Origin: Pseudomonas simiae
GTDB taxonomy: Bacteria; Pseudomonadota; Gammaproteobacteria; Pseudomonadales; Pseudomonadaceae
DNA: 64,000 nt
Direction of reading: 5' to 3'
Assembly: GCF_900111895.1 (NCBI RefSeq)
Contig: NZ_FOKB01000010.1
Location: 102,417-166,416, forward strand
In this document: positions 26,994-35,081 of the stretch, piece after piece
Numbering within the stretch: position 1 is the stretch's first letter
Layout of the letters: every line of letters begins with the position of its first letter
The notes under the pieces: model-generated
Told to the model about the DNA's origin: nothing
The model's database searches: none
The model's input: only the letters and a program-made list of their open reading frames with translations
Position numbers and translations under genes: made by a program

Positions 26994-27808
26994 AGCACAG
27001 TTCCCGCGTTTTTCACCAGGCGTCGCGTGAGCAGCAACACCGCCCAGGTCACCACGCCAAGCACCACCGACAGCGCAGCGGCGACGGCAAAGTTGGCGTA
27101 GTTGGTGAATACGTTGTAGATCGCCACCGGGGTGACATTCAGTCGCGTGCCCAAGGTAAAGGCCGTACCGAAGGCCCCCATGGACGTGGCAAAACAGATC
27201 GCGCCGCAGGACGCCAACGCGGGCGCCAGGCCCGGCACGATCACGTCGCACACCACGCGCCAATGCCCGGCGCCGAGGGAATGCGCGGCCTCCTCCAGGC
27301 TGCGGTCAAGGCTTTCGCACGCGGCCATCACCGTGAGGATCACCCGTGGAATCGAGAAGTACAGGTAGCCCACAAACAGTCCCGCCAACGAATAGGCAAA
27401 GATCCAGCGCTCGCCGACCAGTTGCAGGCCCAGTGAGGCCAGCAGGCCTTGTCGGCCAGCCAGCAAAATCACCAGGAAGCCCACCACCACACCGGGAAAG
27501 GCCAAAGGAAAGGTGAGCAATGCCACCAACGCCGAGCGCCCGAAAAACTGCTGCCGGGCGAGGAATACCCCGCTGATACCGCCAATCACCAACGCAACCA
27601 GCGTTACCACCACGGCCAGGACCAACGTTTGCCCAAGGCTGCCCAAGTACTGCGCACTGCTGAGCACCTGCCAGTACCCGCTGCCGTTGCTGTCGCGGCT
27701 GTCGGCACCGAGCACCACCAAGTGCGCCAGCGGCAACAGCCAGAACGCGAGCAGCACCGCAAAGGCCGGGGCCAGCGCCCAGACCGCATGTCTTGACGAT
27801 GCTGCCAC
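26990..27808 (-). CDS. ABC transporter permease (first)
   Basis: The 272-residue product starts at GTG 27808, immediately after the TAA of the binding-protein gene. It has about six membrane helices and an EAA loop (SLEEAAHSLGAGHWRVV), with the PRVILTVMAACESLDRS segment before it. It pairs with the second permease to form the channel of the importer. Confidence 0.9.
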   Translation of the reverse strand: MAASSRHAVWALAPAFAVLLAFWLLPLAHLVVLGADSRDSNGSGYWQVLSSAQYLGSLGQTLVLAVVVTLVALVIGGISGVFLARQQFFGRSALVALLTFPLAFPGVVVGFLVILLAGRQGLLASLGLQLVGERWIFAYSLAGLFVGYLYFSIPRVILTVMAACESLDRSLEEAAHSLGAGHWRVVCDVIVPGLAPALASCGAICFATSMGAFGTAFTLGTRLNVTPVAIYNVFTNYANFAVAAALSVVLGVVTWAVLLLTRRLVKNAGTVL

Positions 27809-28813
27809 TTACTTGACCTCGTTCAGATAACGGGCGGCGAAGGCTTCCTGCACGGCGGCCATTTTTTCGTAGTCCACCACCCCGGCGCGGGCGTAGTCGC
27901 TGTCGGGCAGGAACTGTGCAGCTACGTCAGCCGGCATTTTCATCGGGCGCACCGGGCGCAGGTAGGCCTTGGCCCAGAGTGCCTGGCCTTCGTCCGACAG
28001 CACGAAATCGAGGACCTTTTGCGCATTGGCGCGGTGCGGCGCGTTAGCCACCAGGCTCATCACATAGGGCACGCTGATACTGCCTTCCTCCGGGATCACG
28101 AAGGCGACGTTGGCCTTGTCCTTGTAGCGCGCGCGGTAAGCGTTGAAGTCGTAGTCCACCAGGATCGGCAACTCACCAGACAGCACGCGCGCATAGGCCG
28201 TTTGCTTGGGCACGATGGGCGTGTTTTTCGCGAGCTTTTGGAAGTAATCGATGGCCGGCGCAAAGTTGTCCAGGTCGCCGCCCATGGCGCGGTTGATCGC
28301 CACTGCCGAGACGTAGCCGACAAAGGCGCTGGACGGGTCGAGGTAACCAACCATGCCTTTGTATTCCGGCTTGAGCAGGTCAGCCCAACTGTGCGGCACC
28401 GGCAAACCACCGAGCGCATCGACGTTGACCATAATGCCCAAGGTGCCGGAATGGATCGCGAACCAATGGCCGGCGGGGTCTTTCAAACCTGCAGGAATCT
28501 GGTCCCAGGCCTTGGGCTTGTAAGTGTCGACCACTTCAGCTTTTTGCGCCTGCAGGCCGAAGGTCACGCCGTAGTAAACGACGTCCGCCACCGGTGCGGC
28601 TTTTTCCGCCACCAACTGTGCCAGGGACTGGCCGGAGTTCTTGTTGTCCAGCGGCACTTGCACACCGGTGCTGGCGGCGATGGCCTGGAGTTGGGTGCCC
28701 CAGTCGGCCCAATCCGGCGGGCAGTTGTAGCAGATTGCAGTGTCGGCGGCCTGGGCCAGGCTGGCCGCACCGCAGAGCAGCACGGCTGCCAGGGTTTTAC
28801 TGAGTGCGCGCAT
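27809..28813 (-). CDS. ABC transporter substrate-binding protein
   Basis: The 334-residue product has a signal peptide (MRALSKTLAAVLLCGAASLAQAAD) and a type II periplasmic binding fold: FAIHSGTLGIMVNVDAL, YKGMVGYLDPSSAFVGYV, ISVPYVMSLVANAP. The family is that of Fe/thiamine/aminoethylphosphonate-like binding proteins. ICYNCPPDW after the signal gives a possible disulfide pair. The ATG lies inside the end of the LacI gene (17-nt overlap). With the phosphodiesterase gene in the same operon, a phosphodiester ligand is a reasonable inference, not shown by sequence. Confidence 0.9.
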   Translation of the reverse strand: MRALSKTLAAVLLCGAASLAQAADTAICYNCPPDWADWGTQLQAIAASTGVQVPLDNKNSGQSLAQLVAEKAAPVADVVYYGVTFGLQAQKAEVVDTYKPKAWDQIPAGLKDPAGHWFAIHSGTLGIMVNVDALGGLPVPHSWADLLKPEYKGMVGYLDPSSAFVGYVSAVAINRAMGGDLDNFAPAIDYFQKLAKNTPIVPKQTAYARVLSGELPILVDYDFNAYRARYKDKANVAFVIPEEGSISVPYVMSLVANAPHRANAQKVLDFVLSDEGQALWAKAYLRPVRPMKMPADVAAQFLPDSDYARAGVVDYEKMAAVQEAFAARYLNEVK

Positions 28814-29816
28814 CGTGGGTTTCCTCGTGGGGTTGAGTACTGTCGCCCGGCCGGATATGGCAAGGCAGGCAATGGGACGTCGGGGCATTGCCGGCGATTT
28901 GCGCCAGCAGTTGGTCAATTACGGTGCTGGCCAGCAAGGCGATGGGCTGCACCACGCTGCACAGGGTCGGGTGCATCTGAGTGCCGAGGCTGATGCCGTC
29001 GAAACCCATCACCGAGAGTTGTTCGGGCACGTTCCAGGCGTTACGGCGCAGTTCGGCGATCAGGCTGATTGCCAGAAAGTCGTTGGAACACACCAGCGCG
29101 GTGGGCGCATCAGCACCTTGGAGAACGGGTTGGATGGCGGCGAATTCGGCCTGGGTGTGGGCCGGCATTTCGATCACTGAGCGGGGCTCAAGGCTGTATT
29201 CGAGCATGGCATCGCAATAACCGGCGTAGCGCAGGCGGGCACGGTCGGACTGCAACGCGGGGCCGGCGACCATACTGATGCGTCGATGGCCCGCATCCAG
29301 CAGATAACGGGTAGCCAATGCCATGCCGGCGCGGTTGTCGACCGATACGGCGCTGTAGTTGGGGTTGCTCGGTTGGTGGTAGGCCAGCACGAACGGGGTC
29401 TGTTCGGTGTTAAGGCTGCTGAGCACGCTGTTGCTTTCGGCATCGGTGACCGTCAGCACCAGGCCGTCGACACGCTGGCGCAGCAGCTCTTCGACCACAC
29501 TGCACTCGCGTTCGCTGCTGTAGTCGGTTGTCGCCAGCAACAGGCTGTAGCCGCGCGCCCGCGCCGCACGTTCCATGGCCTGGAACTGTTCAGCGAATAC
29601 CGGGTTGAGCAGGTTGGGCACCACCACCCCAATCAACTGGGTGGTTTGCAGGCGCAGTTGGCGGCCCAGCAGATTGGGGCGAAAGCCCAGCTCACGGGCG
29701 GCGGCGAACACCTGCTCACGGGTGGTCGGGCGCACCTGGTCAGGGGAAGCAAAGGTACGGGCGGCGGTGGCGCGGGATACCCCAGCCAGCCGTGCTACGT
29801 CTTTCAGGTCAGTCAT
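28797..29816 (-). CDS. LacI family transcriptional regulator
   Basis: The 339-residue product has an N-terminal LacI helix-turn-helix (TDLKDVARLAGVSRATAARTF, residues 2-22) and hinge, then a periplasmic-binding-like effector domain (QLIGVVVPNLLNPVFAEQF; VSVDNRAGMALATRYLLDAGHRRI; VMGFDGI). ATG 29816 was chosen as the N-terminus of the HTH. It is the first gene of the operon and overlaps the binding-protein gene, so it should control its own transcription and that of the transporter. A 14-bp palindrome lies 11 bases upstream of the start codon. Confidence 0.92.
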   Translation of the reverse strand: MTDLKDVARLAGVSRATAARTFASPDQVRPTTREQVFAAARELGFRPNLLGRQLRLQTTQLIGVVVPNLLNPVFAEQFQAMERAARARGYSLLLATTDYSSERECSVVEELLRQRVDGLVLTVTDAESNSVLSSLNTEQTPFVLAYHQPSNPNYSAVSVDNRAGMALATRYLLDAGHRRISMVAGPALQSDRARLRYAGYCDAMLEYSLEPRSVIEMPAHTQAEFAAIQPVLQGADAPTALVCSNDFLAISLIAELRRNAWNVPEQLSVMGFDGISLGTQMHPTLCSVVQPIALLASTVIDQLLAQIAGNAPTSHCLPCHIRPGDSTQPHEETHDARTQ

Positions 29817-29827
29817 TGTCACTCGCT

Positions 29828-29841
29828 TGAGATCGATCTCA
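29828..29841. promoter_or_regulatory. Palindrome in the lacI-type leader, possible operator
   Basis: TGAGATCGATCTCA is a perfect 14-bp palindrome with the central CG usual for LacI-family operators. It lies just upstream of the ribosome site of the regulator gene, where binding would block transcription of the whole operon. Confidence 0.4.
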
Positions 29842-30093
29842 TTGGCGAGGACACTAGCGGGGGAATATGGCAGGACGGTGGTGGGAGGGTTACGGTTTGA
29901 TGACAGCAAATACCCTGCAGCAGGATGAACAGCGGTCCAAATGTGGGCCGGTGTCTATCCATAGACAGTCATACTCCTGGGCTAGTCTGGAAAAATCGGG
30001 CACGCAAAATCCGCCCACTAACCTTTCGATTCGATCCAAGTGCGGGCACAATGCGTGTCCTTTTTTGGCAGGCACCGCCGCAGGCTCTCAAAA

Positions 30094-31191
30094 ATGATCA
30101 AAACGCCGTACTACCTCATCGATAAACAGAAGCTTCTGGTCAACATGCAGAAGATTGCTTACGTGCGCGAGCAGTCCGGCGCCAAGGCGTTGCTGGCGCT
30201 CAAGTGCTTTGCCACCTGGTCGGTGTTCGACCTGATGCAGCAATACATGGACGGCACCACGTCCTCGTCGCTGTATGAGCTCAAGCTCGGTCGCCAGAAG
30301 TTCGAAGGCGAGGCGCACGCCTACAGCGTGGCCTGGGCCGACGATGAAATCGAAGAGATGCTGGATAACTGCGACAAGATCATCTTCAACTCCATCAGCC
30401 AACTGCAGCGTTTTGCCGAACGTTCCGAAGGCAAGACCCGTGGCCTGCGCGTGAACCCACAGGTGAGCAGTTCCGACTACCTGCTGGCCGACCCGGCGCG
30501 TCCATTCAGCCGCCTGGGCGAATGGGACCCGGTGAAGATCGAAGGTGTGATCGAGCAGATCTCCGGCTTCATGTTCCACAACAACTGCGAGAACGGCGAC
30601 TTCAGCCTGTTCGACAAGATGCTGGGCGTGATCGAAGAACGCTTCGGCGCGCTGCTGCACAAGGTCGAGTGGGTCAGCCTCGGCGGCGGCATCCACTTCA
30701 CTGGGGAAGACTACGCGGTGGACGCGTTCTGCGCGCGCCTGAAAGCGTTCTCCGAACAGTACGGCGTGCAGGTGTACCTGGAACCCGGCGAAGCGGCGAT
30801 CACCAACAGTGCCTCCCTGGAAGTCACCGTGCTCGACACCCTCTACAACGGCAAGAACCTCGCCGTGGTAGACAGCTCCATCGAAGCCCACCTGCTGGAC
30901 CTGCTGATCTATCGCCTCAATGCCAAGCTGGCACCGAGCGATGGCGAACACACTTACATGGTGTGCGGCAAATCCTGCCTGGCCGGGGACATTTTCGGCG
31001 AGTATCAATTTGATCGTCCGCTGGCCATCGGCGATCGGCTGTCGTTCATCGACACCGCAGGCTACACCATGGTCAAGAAAAACTGGTTCAACGGCCTGAA
31101 AATGCCGTCCATCGTAGTGAAACAACTCGACGGTACTGTCGAAGTGGTTCGTGAATTTGGTTACGACGACTACCTGTCCAGCCTTTCGTAA
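30094..31191 (+). CDS. nspC: Carboxynorspermidine decarboxylase
   Basis: The 365-residue product is a PLP-dependent decarboxylase of the alanine racemase fold (NspC/CANSDC). The PLP lysine is in LLALKCFATWSVF (residue about 41), with VSLGGGIHFTGEDYAVDAF and LEPGEAAI in the phosphate-binding region and the CGKSCLAGDIFGEY cysteine block near the C-terminus. It removes CO2 from carboxynorspermidine or carboxyspermidine. The start ATG 30094 has only a weak ribosome site. The synthase gene follows after 28 bases, giving a complete alternative polyamine module. Confidence 0.93.
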   Translation: MIKTPYYLIDKQKLLVNMQKIAYVREQSGAKALLALKCFATWSVFDLMQQYMDGTTSSSLYELKLGRQKFEGEAHAYSVAWADDEIEEMLDNCDKIIFNSISQLQRFAERSEGKTRGLRVNPQVSSSDYLLADPARPFSRLGEWDPVKIEGVIEQISGFMFHNNCENGDFSLFDKMLGVIEERFGALLHKVEWVSLGGGIHFTGEDYAVDAFCARLKAFSEQYGVQVYLEPGEAAITNSASLEVTVLDTLYNGKNLAVVDSSIEAHLLDLLIYRLNAKLAPSDGEHTYMVCGKSCLAGDIFGEYQFDRPLAIGDRLSFIDTAGYTMVKKNWFNGLKMPSIVVKQLDGTVEVVREFGYDDYLSSLS

Positions 31192-31219
31192 GCTGGCGGA
31201 TAAAGGAGAGATAAAGCAA

Positions 31220-32464
31220 TTGAAAAAGAACGTTCTTATCATTGGTGCAGGAGGTGTCGCCAAGGTGGTGGCCCACAAGTGCGCGCAGCACAACGACGAA
31301 CTCGGTCGTATTGCTATCGCGTCGCGCAACATCTCCAAATGCCAGGCCATCATCGACAGCGTCAAGGCCAAGGGTAGCCTCAAGGTTCCCGCCGATATCC
31401 AAGCCTTCGCGCTGAACGCCCTGGACGTGGAAGCGACCAAGGCCCTGATCCGCGAGACCGAATCGCAGATCGTCATCAACGTCGGTTCCGCGTTCCTCAA
31501 CATGTCGGTCCTGCGGGCCTGCATCGACACCGGCGTTGCGTACCTCGACACCGCCATCCACGAAGAGCCGGGCAAGGTCTGCGAGACCCCGCCGTGGTAC
31601 GGCAACTACGAGTGGAACCACCTGGAAGAGTGCAAACAGAAGAACATCACCGCCATCCTTGGCGTGGGCTTCGACCCGGGTGTCGTCAACGCGTATGCCG
31701 CGCTGGCGCAGCAACAGCATTTCGACCGCATTGATTCGATCGACATTCTCGACGTCAATGCCGGCTCCCACGGCAAATACTTCGCCACCAATTTCGACCC
31801 GGAAATCAACTTCCGCGAGTTCACCGGACAGGTGTGGAGCTGGCAGAACAGCCAGTGGACCAGCAACACCATGTTCGAAGTCAAACGCACCGACGACCTG
31901 CCGGTAGTCGGTTCGCAGAACCTTTACCTCACCGGCCACGATGAAGTGCACTCGCTGTCGAAAAACCTCGACGTGCCCAACGTGCGTTTCTGGATGAGTT
32001 TCGGCGAACACTACATCAACGTGTTCACCGTACTGAAGAACCTCGGCCTGCTCTCCGAAAAGCCGGTCACCACCGCCGAAGGCCTGGAAGTCGTGCCGCT
32101 TAAACTGGTCAAGGCCGTGCTGCCCGACCCGTCTTCGCTCGCACCGGGCTACACCGGCAAAACCTGCATTGGAGACCTGGTCAAGGGCACCAAGAATGGC
32201 CAGCCACGCGAGTTGTTCATCTACAACGTGGCGTGCCATGAAGAAGCCTTTGCCGAAACCGACAGCCAGGGCATCTCCTACACCGCAGGCGTACCACCGG
32301 TGGCCGCTGCGCTGCTGGTCGCCCGTGGCGAATGGGATGTGAAGCACATGGCCAACGTCGAGGAACTGCCAGCCGAGCCGTTCCTGAAAGCGCTGGACGT
32401 GATGGGCTTGCCGACGCGGATCAAAGACGAGCACGGTGATCGTGCCTGGGATGCAATTGCCTGA
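31220..32464 (+). CDS. Carboxynorspermidine synthase (saccharopine dehydrogenase family)
   Basis: The 414-residue product from TTG 31220 has an N-terminal Rossmann fold (VLIIGAGGVAKVVAHKCAQ) and the saccharopine-dehydrogenase-like catalytic part (GVGFDPGVVNAYAAL; YTGKTCIGDLVKGT). It condenses aspartate semialdehyde with a diamine using NADPH to make carboxy(nor)spermidine. The unusual TTG start is supported by AAGGAGAG nine bases upstream and by absence of another start near the Rossmann motif. It is downstream of nspC, the reverse of the Vibrio order, and ends at a strong terminator. Confidence 0.9.
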   Translation: MKKNVLIIGAGGVAKVVAHKCAQHNDELGRIAIASRNISKCQAIIDSVKAKGSLKVPADIQAFALNALDVEATKALIRETESQIVINVGSAFLNMSVLRACIDTGVAYLDTAIHEEPGKVCETPPWYGNYEWNHLEECKQKNITAILGVGFDPGVVNAYAALAQQQHFDRIDSIDILDVNAGSHGKYFATNFDPEINFREFTGQVWSWQNSQWTSNTMFEVKRTDDLPVVGSQNLYLTGHDEVHSLSKNLDVPNVRFWMSFGEHYINVFTVLKNLGLLSEKPVTTAEGLEVVPLKLVKAVLPDPSSLAPGYTGKTCIGDLVKGTKNGQPRELFIYNVACHEEAFAETDSQGISYTAGVPPVAAALLVARGEWDVKHMANVEELPAEPFLKALDVMGLPTRIKDEHGDRAWDAIA

Positions 32465-32485
32465 ATAGGCAATCGTTGACCGAAC

Positions 32486-32517
32486 AAAAAATGCGCCCTG
32501 AGGGGCGCATTTTTTTT
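32486..32517 (+). terminator. Rho-independent terminator after the polyamine operon
   Basis: AAAAATGCGCCC and GGGCGCATTTTT arms with a 4-base loop (TGAG) followed by a run of T residues end 50 bases after the synthase stop. Confidence 0.9.
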
Positions 32518-32534
32518 GATGCCAACCCACCCTA

Positions 32535-32627
32535 CTGTAGGAGCGAGCCTGCTCGCGAAGAACATCAACGAAGACGCAGGCATTCTGGATGCACGCGGTG
32601 CCTGTTGGTTTTTCGCGAGCGCCTACA
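32535..32627. repeat. REPIN: two inverted REP sequences
   Basis: CTGTAGGAGCGAGCCTGCTC at 32535-32554 (plus CGCGAAG) faces an inverted copy ending GCGAGCGCCTACAG at 32614-32627, about 50 bases apart. This is the REP doublet arrangement common in this group. It lies between the polyamine terminator and the end of the IclR gene. Confidence 0.7.
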
Positions 32628-32638
32628 GAGGTTGTCGG

Positions 32639-33418
32639 TTATTCGAGGTTCCGCGCTGAATTGCTCAGCGCCCGCGAACACTGCAACAACGCCGGCGCCA
32701 GTTGCTTCTGCGCATCCGCCCTGCTCCACCGACTGGTCGGCGCCACCACATGCACCGCTGCCACCGGCCGGCCATTGGCACCCAGTACCGGCGCGCCGAT
32801 GGTCATGTCGCCCAGGAACAGCTCCTGGCCATTTACCGCATAGCCCTGCTCGCGCACTTGCTGCAACGACTCCAGAATCCTGTCGACCTCGGTCAATGTC
32901 TGGCTGGTATGCGCAATGCGCTGGCTGTTCTCGATCAACACCAACGCCTCCTCCTGCGGCAACGCGCTCAAATACGCCCGCCCCGACGCCGTGCAGTACA
33001 TCGGTACCCGCGAGCCAATCGGCATGTGCACCGGCACGAAACCCGAGCTGACGAAGCGCGCGATGTAGGTCATGTCGTAGCCCGCAGGCTCGGTAAGGCA
33101 CGACGTCTCGCCGGTCAATCGCGTCAGTTCCGATAAAAACGGGTTGGCCACCTCGATCAACGAATGCGCATCCAGATAGCTGAAGCCCAACTCCAACACC
33201 CGAGGTGTGAGTTGGTAATGCCGTGTGCGCGAGTGTTTCCGAAGGTAACCCAGGCTTTCGAGCGTAAATACCATGCGCTGGGCCGAACTTTTGGTCATGC
33301 CGGCGGCCTCGGCCACCTCCGCAAGGCTCATGCTGCGGCGCTGTGCGCTGAATGCCTTGAGCACCGACAGGCCTTTTTCCAGGGATTGGTTGTGCAGACT
33401 GTTGCGATCTTCGGACAT
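32639..33418 (-). CDS. IclR family transcriptional regulator
   Basis: The 259-residue product has an N-terminal winged helix (SLEKGLSVLKAFSAQRRSMSLAEVAEAAGMTKSSAQRMV, about 12-50) and a C-terminal IclR effector domain (PVHMPIGSRVPMYCTASGRAYLSAL; MTIGAPVLGANGRPVAAVHV). It is divergent from the ABC transporter/oxidase operon and likely controls it. Two inverted ATCGNATATCG-type repeats occur in the shared 215-base region. The effector is unknown. Confidence 0.92.
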   Translation of the reverse strand: MSEDRNSLHNQSLEKGLSVLKAFSAQRRSMSLAEVAEAAGMTKSSAQRMVFTLESLGYLRKHSRTRHYQLTPRVLELGFSYLDAHSLIEVANPFLSELTRLTGETSCLTEPAGYDMTYIARFVSSGFVPVHMPIGSRVPMYCTASGRAYLSALPQEEALVLIENSQRIAHTSQTLTEVDRILESLQQVREQGYAVNGQELFLGDMTIGAPVLGANGRPVAAVHVVAPTSRWSRADAQKQLAPALLQCSRALSNSARNLE

Positions 33419-33490
33419 GGCGTACTCGTGGTCAGGTCGATCAGGCGTGGCGATATTTCTACCTTAAATTACAAAAATAGACCATCTAAT

Positions 33491-33545
33491 ATCGCATATC
33501 GATACGACTGCTTCATTTTTTCAATTTTGTGTAGCGATATACGAT
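33491..33545. promoter_or_regulatory. Inverted repeat pair, possible IclR operator
   Basis: ATCGCATATCGAT (33491-33503) and AGCGATATACGAT (33533-33545) are inverted copies of one motif whose centres are 42 bases, four helical turns, apart. They lie in an A+T-rich stretch just upstream of the sigma-54 element of the operon and are the only repeats there. Confidence 0.4.
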
Positions 33546-33560
33546 TTTTATTAATCGAAA

Positions 33561-33577
33561 TGGCACAGAGCTTGCGA
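33561..33577 (+). promoter_or_regulatory. Sigma-54 promoter of the ABC transporter operon
   Basis: TGGCACAGAGCTTGCGA matches the -24/-12 consensus with all invariant GG and GC bases at correct spacing. The predicted transcription start is near 33587, 47 bases before the first ATG. No enhancer-binding protein gene is adjacent. Confidence 0.65.
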
Positions 33578-33633
33578 TTTCATCGGCAGCCGCTTGCGGT
33601 ACTGACTTTCCGTTTTCCTTCTGGAGTAACCCG

Positions 33634-34416
33634 ATGAACAGTCTTTCGCCCTTGTTTCGCCGCCTTGCCTTCGGCCTCTGCGCCACGTTCTGCGTTACCG
33701 CCGTGCACGCAGAAAGTGCGTCCTCTTACAAAGTCGGTGCAACGGCCAGTGGTTCGCCGTTTACCTTCCTCGACATCAAGAGCAACAGCATTCAGGGCGT
33801 GATGGTTGATGTCGCTGAAGCCGTAGGCAAGGCCGGCGGTTTCACCAGCCAGATCGAGCAGACCAACTTCGCCGCGCTGATCCCCTCCCTCACCTCCGGC
33901 AAGCTCGACTTCATTTCCGCCGGCATGCTCAAGACCGAAGAGCGCACCAAGGTCGTCGACTTCAGCGCCCCGGTTTACGCGTACGGTGAAGGCCTGATCA
34001 TCAATGCCGACGACAACGCCGCTTACCCTGATCTCATGCCACTCAAGGATCAGGTGGTCGGCGTGCAGGCCGGCACGATCTTCTATGACCAGCTGAACAA
34101 GCTCGGCATCTTCAAGGAGATCCGCACCTACGATTCCATCGGCGAGATGGTCCGCGACCTCTCCCTGGGCCGCATCAAGGCCGCTGTGGGCGACCAGCCA
34201 GTGGTGGCCTACCAGATTCGCCAGAAGCTGTTCAAAGGCGTGAAGCTCGCTCCTGACTACACGCCCAGCAACGTCGGCGAAGTCTGCCTGGTGGTGCGCA
34301 AGGGCGATGCACAAACCCTGGAGCGCCTGAACACCGCCATCGCCAGCATCAAGGCTGACGGCACCCTCGACAGCATCCTCAAGAAGTGGGGACTTGATAC
34401 CCAGGTGCGCCCATGA
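33634..34416 (+). CDS. Amino-acid-type ABC transporter substrate-binding protein
   Basis: The 260-residue product has a signal peptide (ends TAVHAE near residue 26) and the family 3 (polar amino acid) binding fold: VGATASGSPFTFLD, LIPSLTSGKLDFISAGM, TEERTKVVDFSAPVYAYGEGL, VVGVQAGTIFYDQL. CTGGAG precedes the ATG. It is the first gene of a four-gene operon joined by ATGA overlaps and preceded by a sigma-54 element. The ligand is not clear; the oxidase at the end suggests an amine or amino acid. Confidence 0.92.
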   Translation: MNSLSPLFRRLAFGLCATFCVTAVHAESASSYKVGATASGSPFTFLDIKSNSIQGVMVDVAEAVGKAGGFTSQIEQTNFAALIPSLTSGKLDFISAGMLKTEERTKVVDFSAPVYAYGEGLIINADDNAAYPDLMPLKDQVVGVQAGTIFYDQLNKLGIFKEIRTYDSIGEMVRDLSLGRIKAAVGDQPVVAYQIRQKLFKGVKLAPDYTPSNVGEVCLVVRKGDAQTLERLNTAIASIKADGTLDSILKKWGLDTQVRP

Positions 34417-35081
34417 AGCCGGCTGAGTTCCTGCAAAACGCCCTGGACTTCCTGCCGATCCTGCTGCAAGGCGCCTGGGTGACGATCCAGATCACCGTGC
34501 TGTCGTTCCTGCTCAGCAGTGCGCTCGGGTTGGTACTGGCGCTGCTCAAGCTGTCGCCGATTCGTGCACTGTCGTGGACGGCCAGCACCATCATCAACGT
34601 GATCCGTGGCCTGCCAATCATTGTGCAGCTGTTCTACATCTACTTCGTACTGCCCGACATGGGCGTACACCTCACCGCGTTCTATGCGGGTGTGATCGGC
34701 ATGGGCATCGCCTACTCGGCGTACCAGGCCGAGAACTTCCGTACCGGCATCATTGCCGTCGAACAAGGCCAGCGCGAAGCTGCCGAAGCCTTGGGGATGC
34801 GCTCGGCGCTGATGATGCGCCGGGTGATCCTGCCACAAGCGTTTCGCATCGCTCTGCCGCCCTACGGCAACACCCTGGTGATGATGCTCAAGGACTCGTC
34901 CCTGGTGTCGACCATCACCGTGGCCGAGATGACCCGACAGGGCCAGCTGATCGCCTCGTCGACCTTCCAGAACATGACCGTCTACACCCTGGTCGCCCTG
35001 CTCTACCTGCTGATGAGCCTGCCGCTGGTGTATGGCCTGCGCCGCATGGAACAACACCTGGGTCGGAGGAAAAAAGCATGA
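34413..35081 (+). CDS. Amino-acid-type ABC transporter permease
   Basis: The 222-residue product is a HisM/GlnP-type permease with five to six membrane helices and the EAA loop (QREAAEALGMRSALMMRRVILPQAF). GLPIIVQLFYIYFVLP is also typical. A single permease gene means a homodimeric channel. Its ATG overlaps the binding-protein stop, and its stop overlaps the ATPase start. Confidence 0.93.
   Translation: MKPAEFLQNALDFLPILLQGAWVTIQITVLSFLLSSALGLVLALLKLSPIRALSWTASTIINVIRGLPIIVQLFYIYFVLPDMGVHLTAFYAGVIGMGIAYSAYQAENFRTGIIAVEQGQREAAEALGMRSALMMRRVILPQAFRIALPPYGNTLVMMLKDSSLVSTITVAEMTRQGQLIASSTFQNMTVYTLVALLYLLMSLPLVYGLRRMEQHLGRRKKA

Noticed and set aside
30088..31605. 505-codon open frame on the minus strand opposite nspC
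   Set aside because: It is antisense to a well-recognised decarboxylase, has no family resemblance and results from high G+C content.
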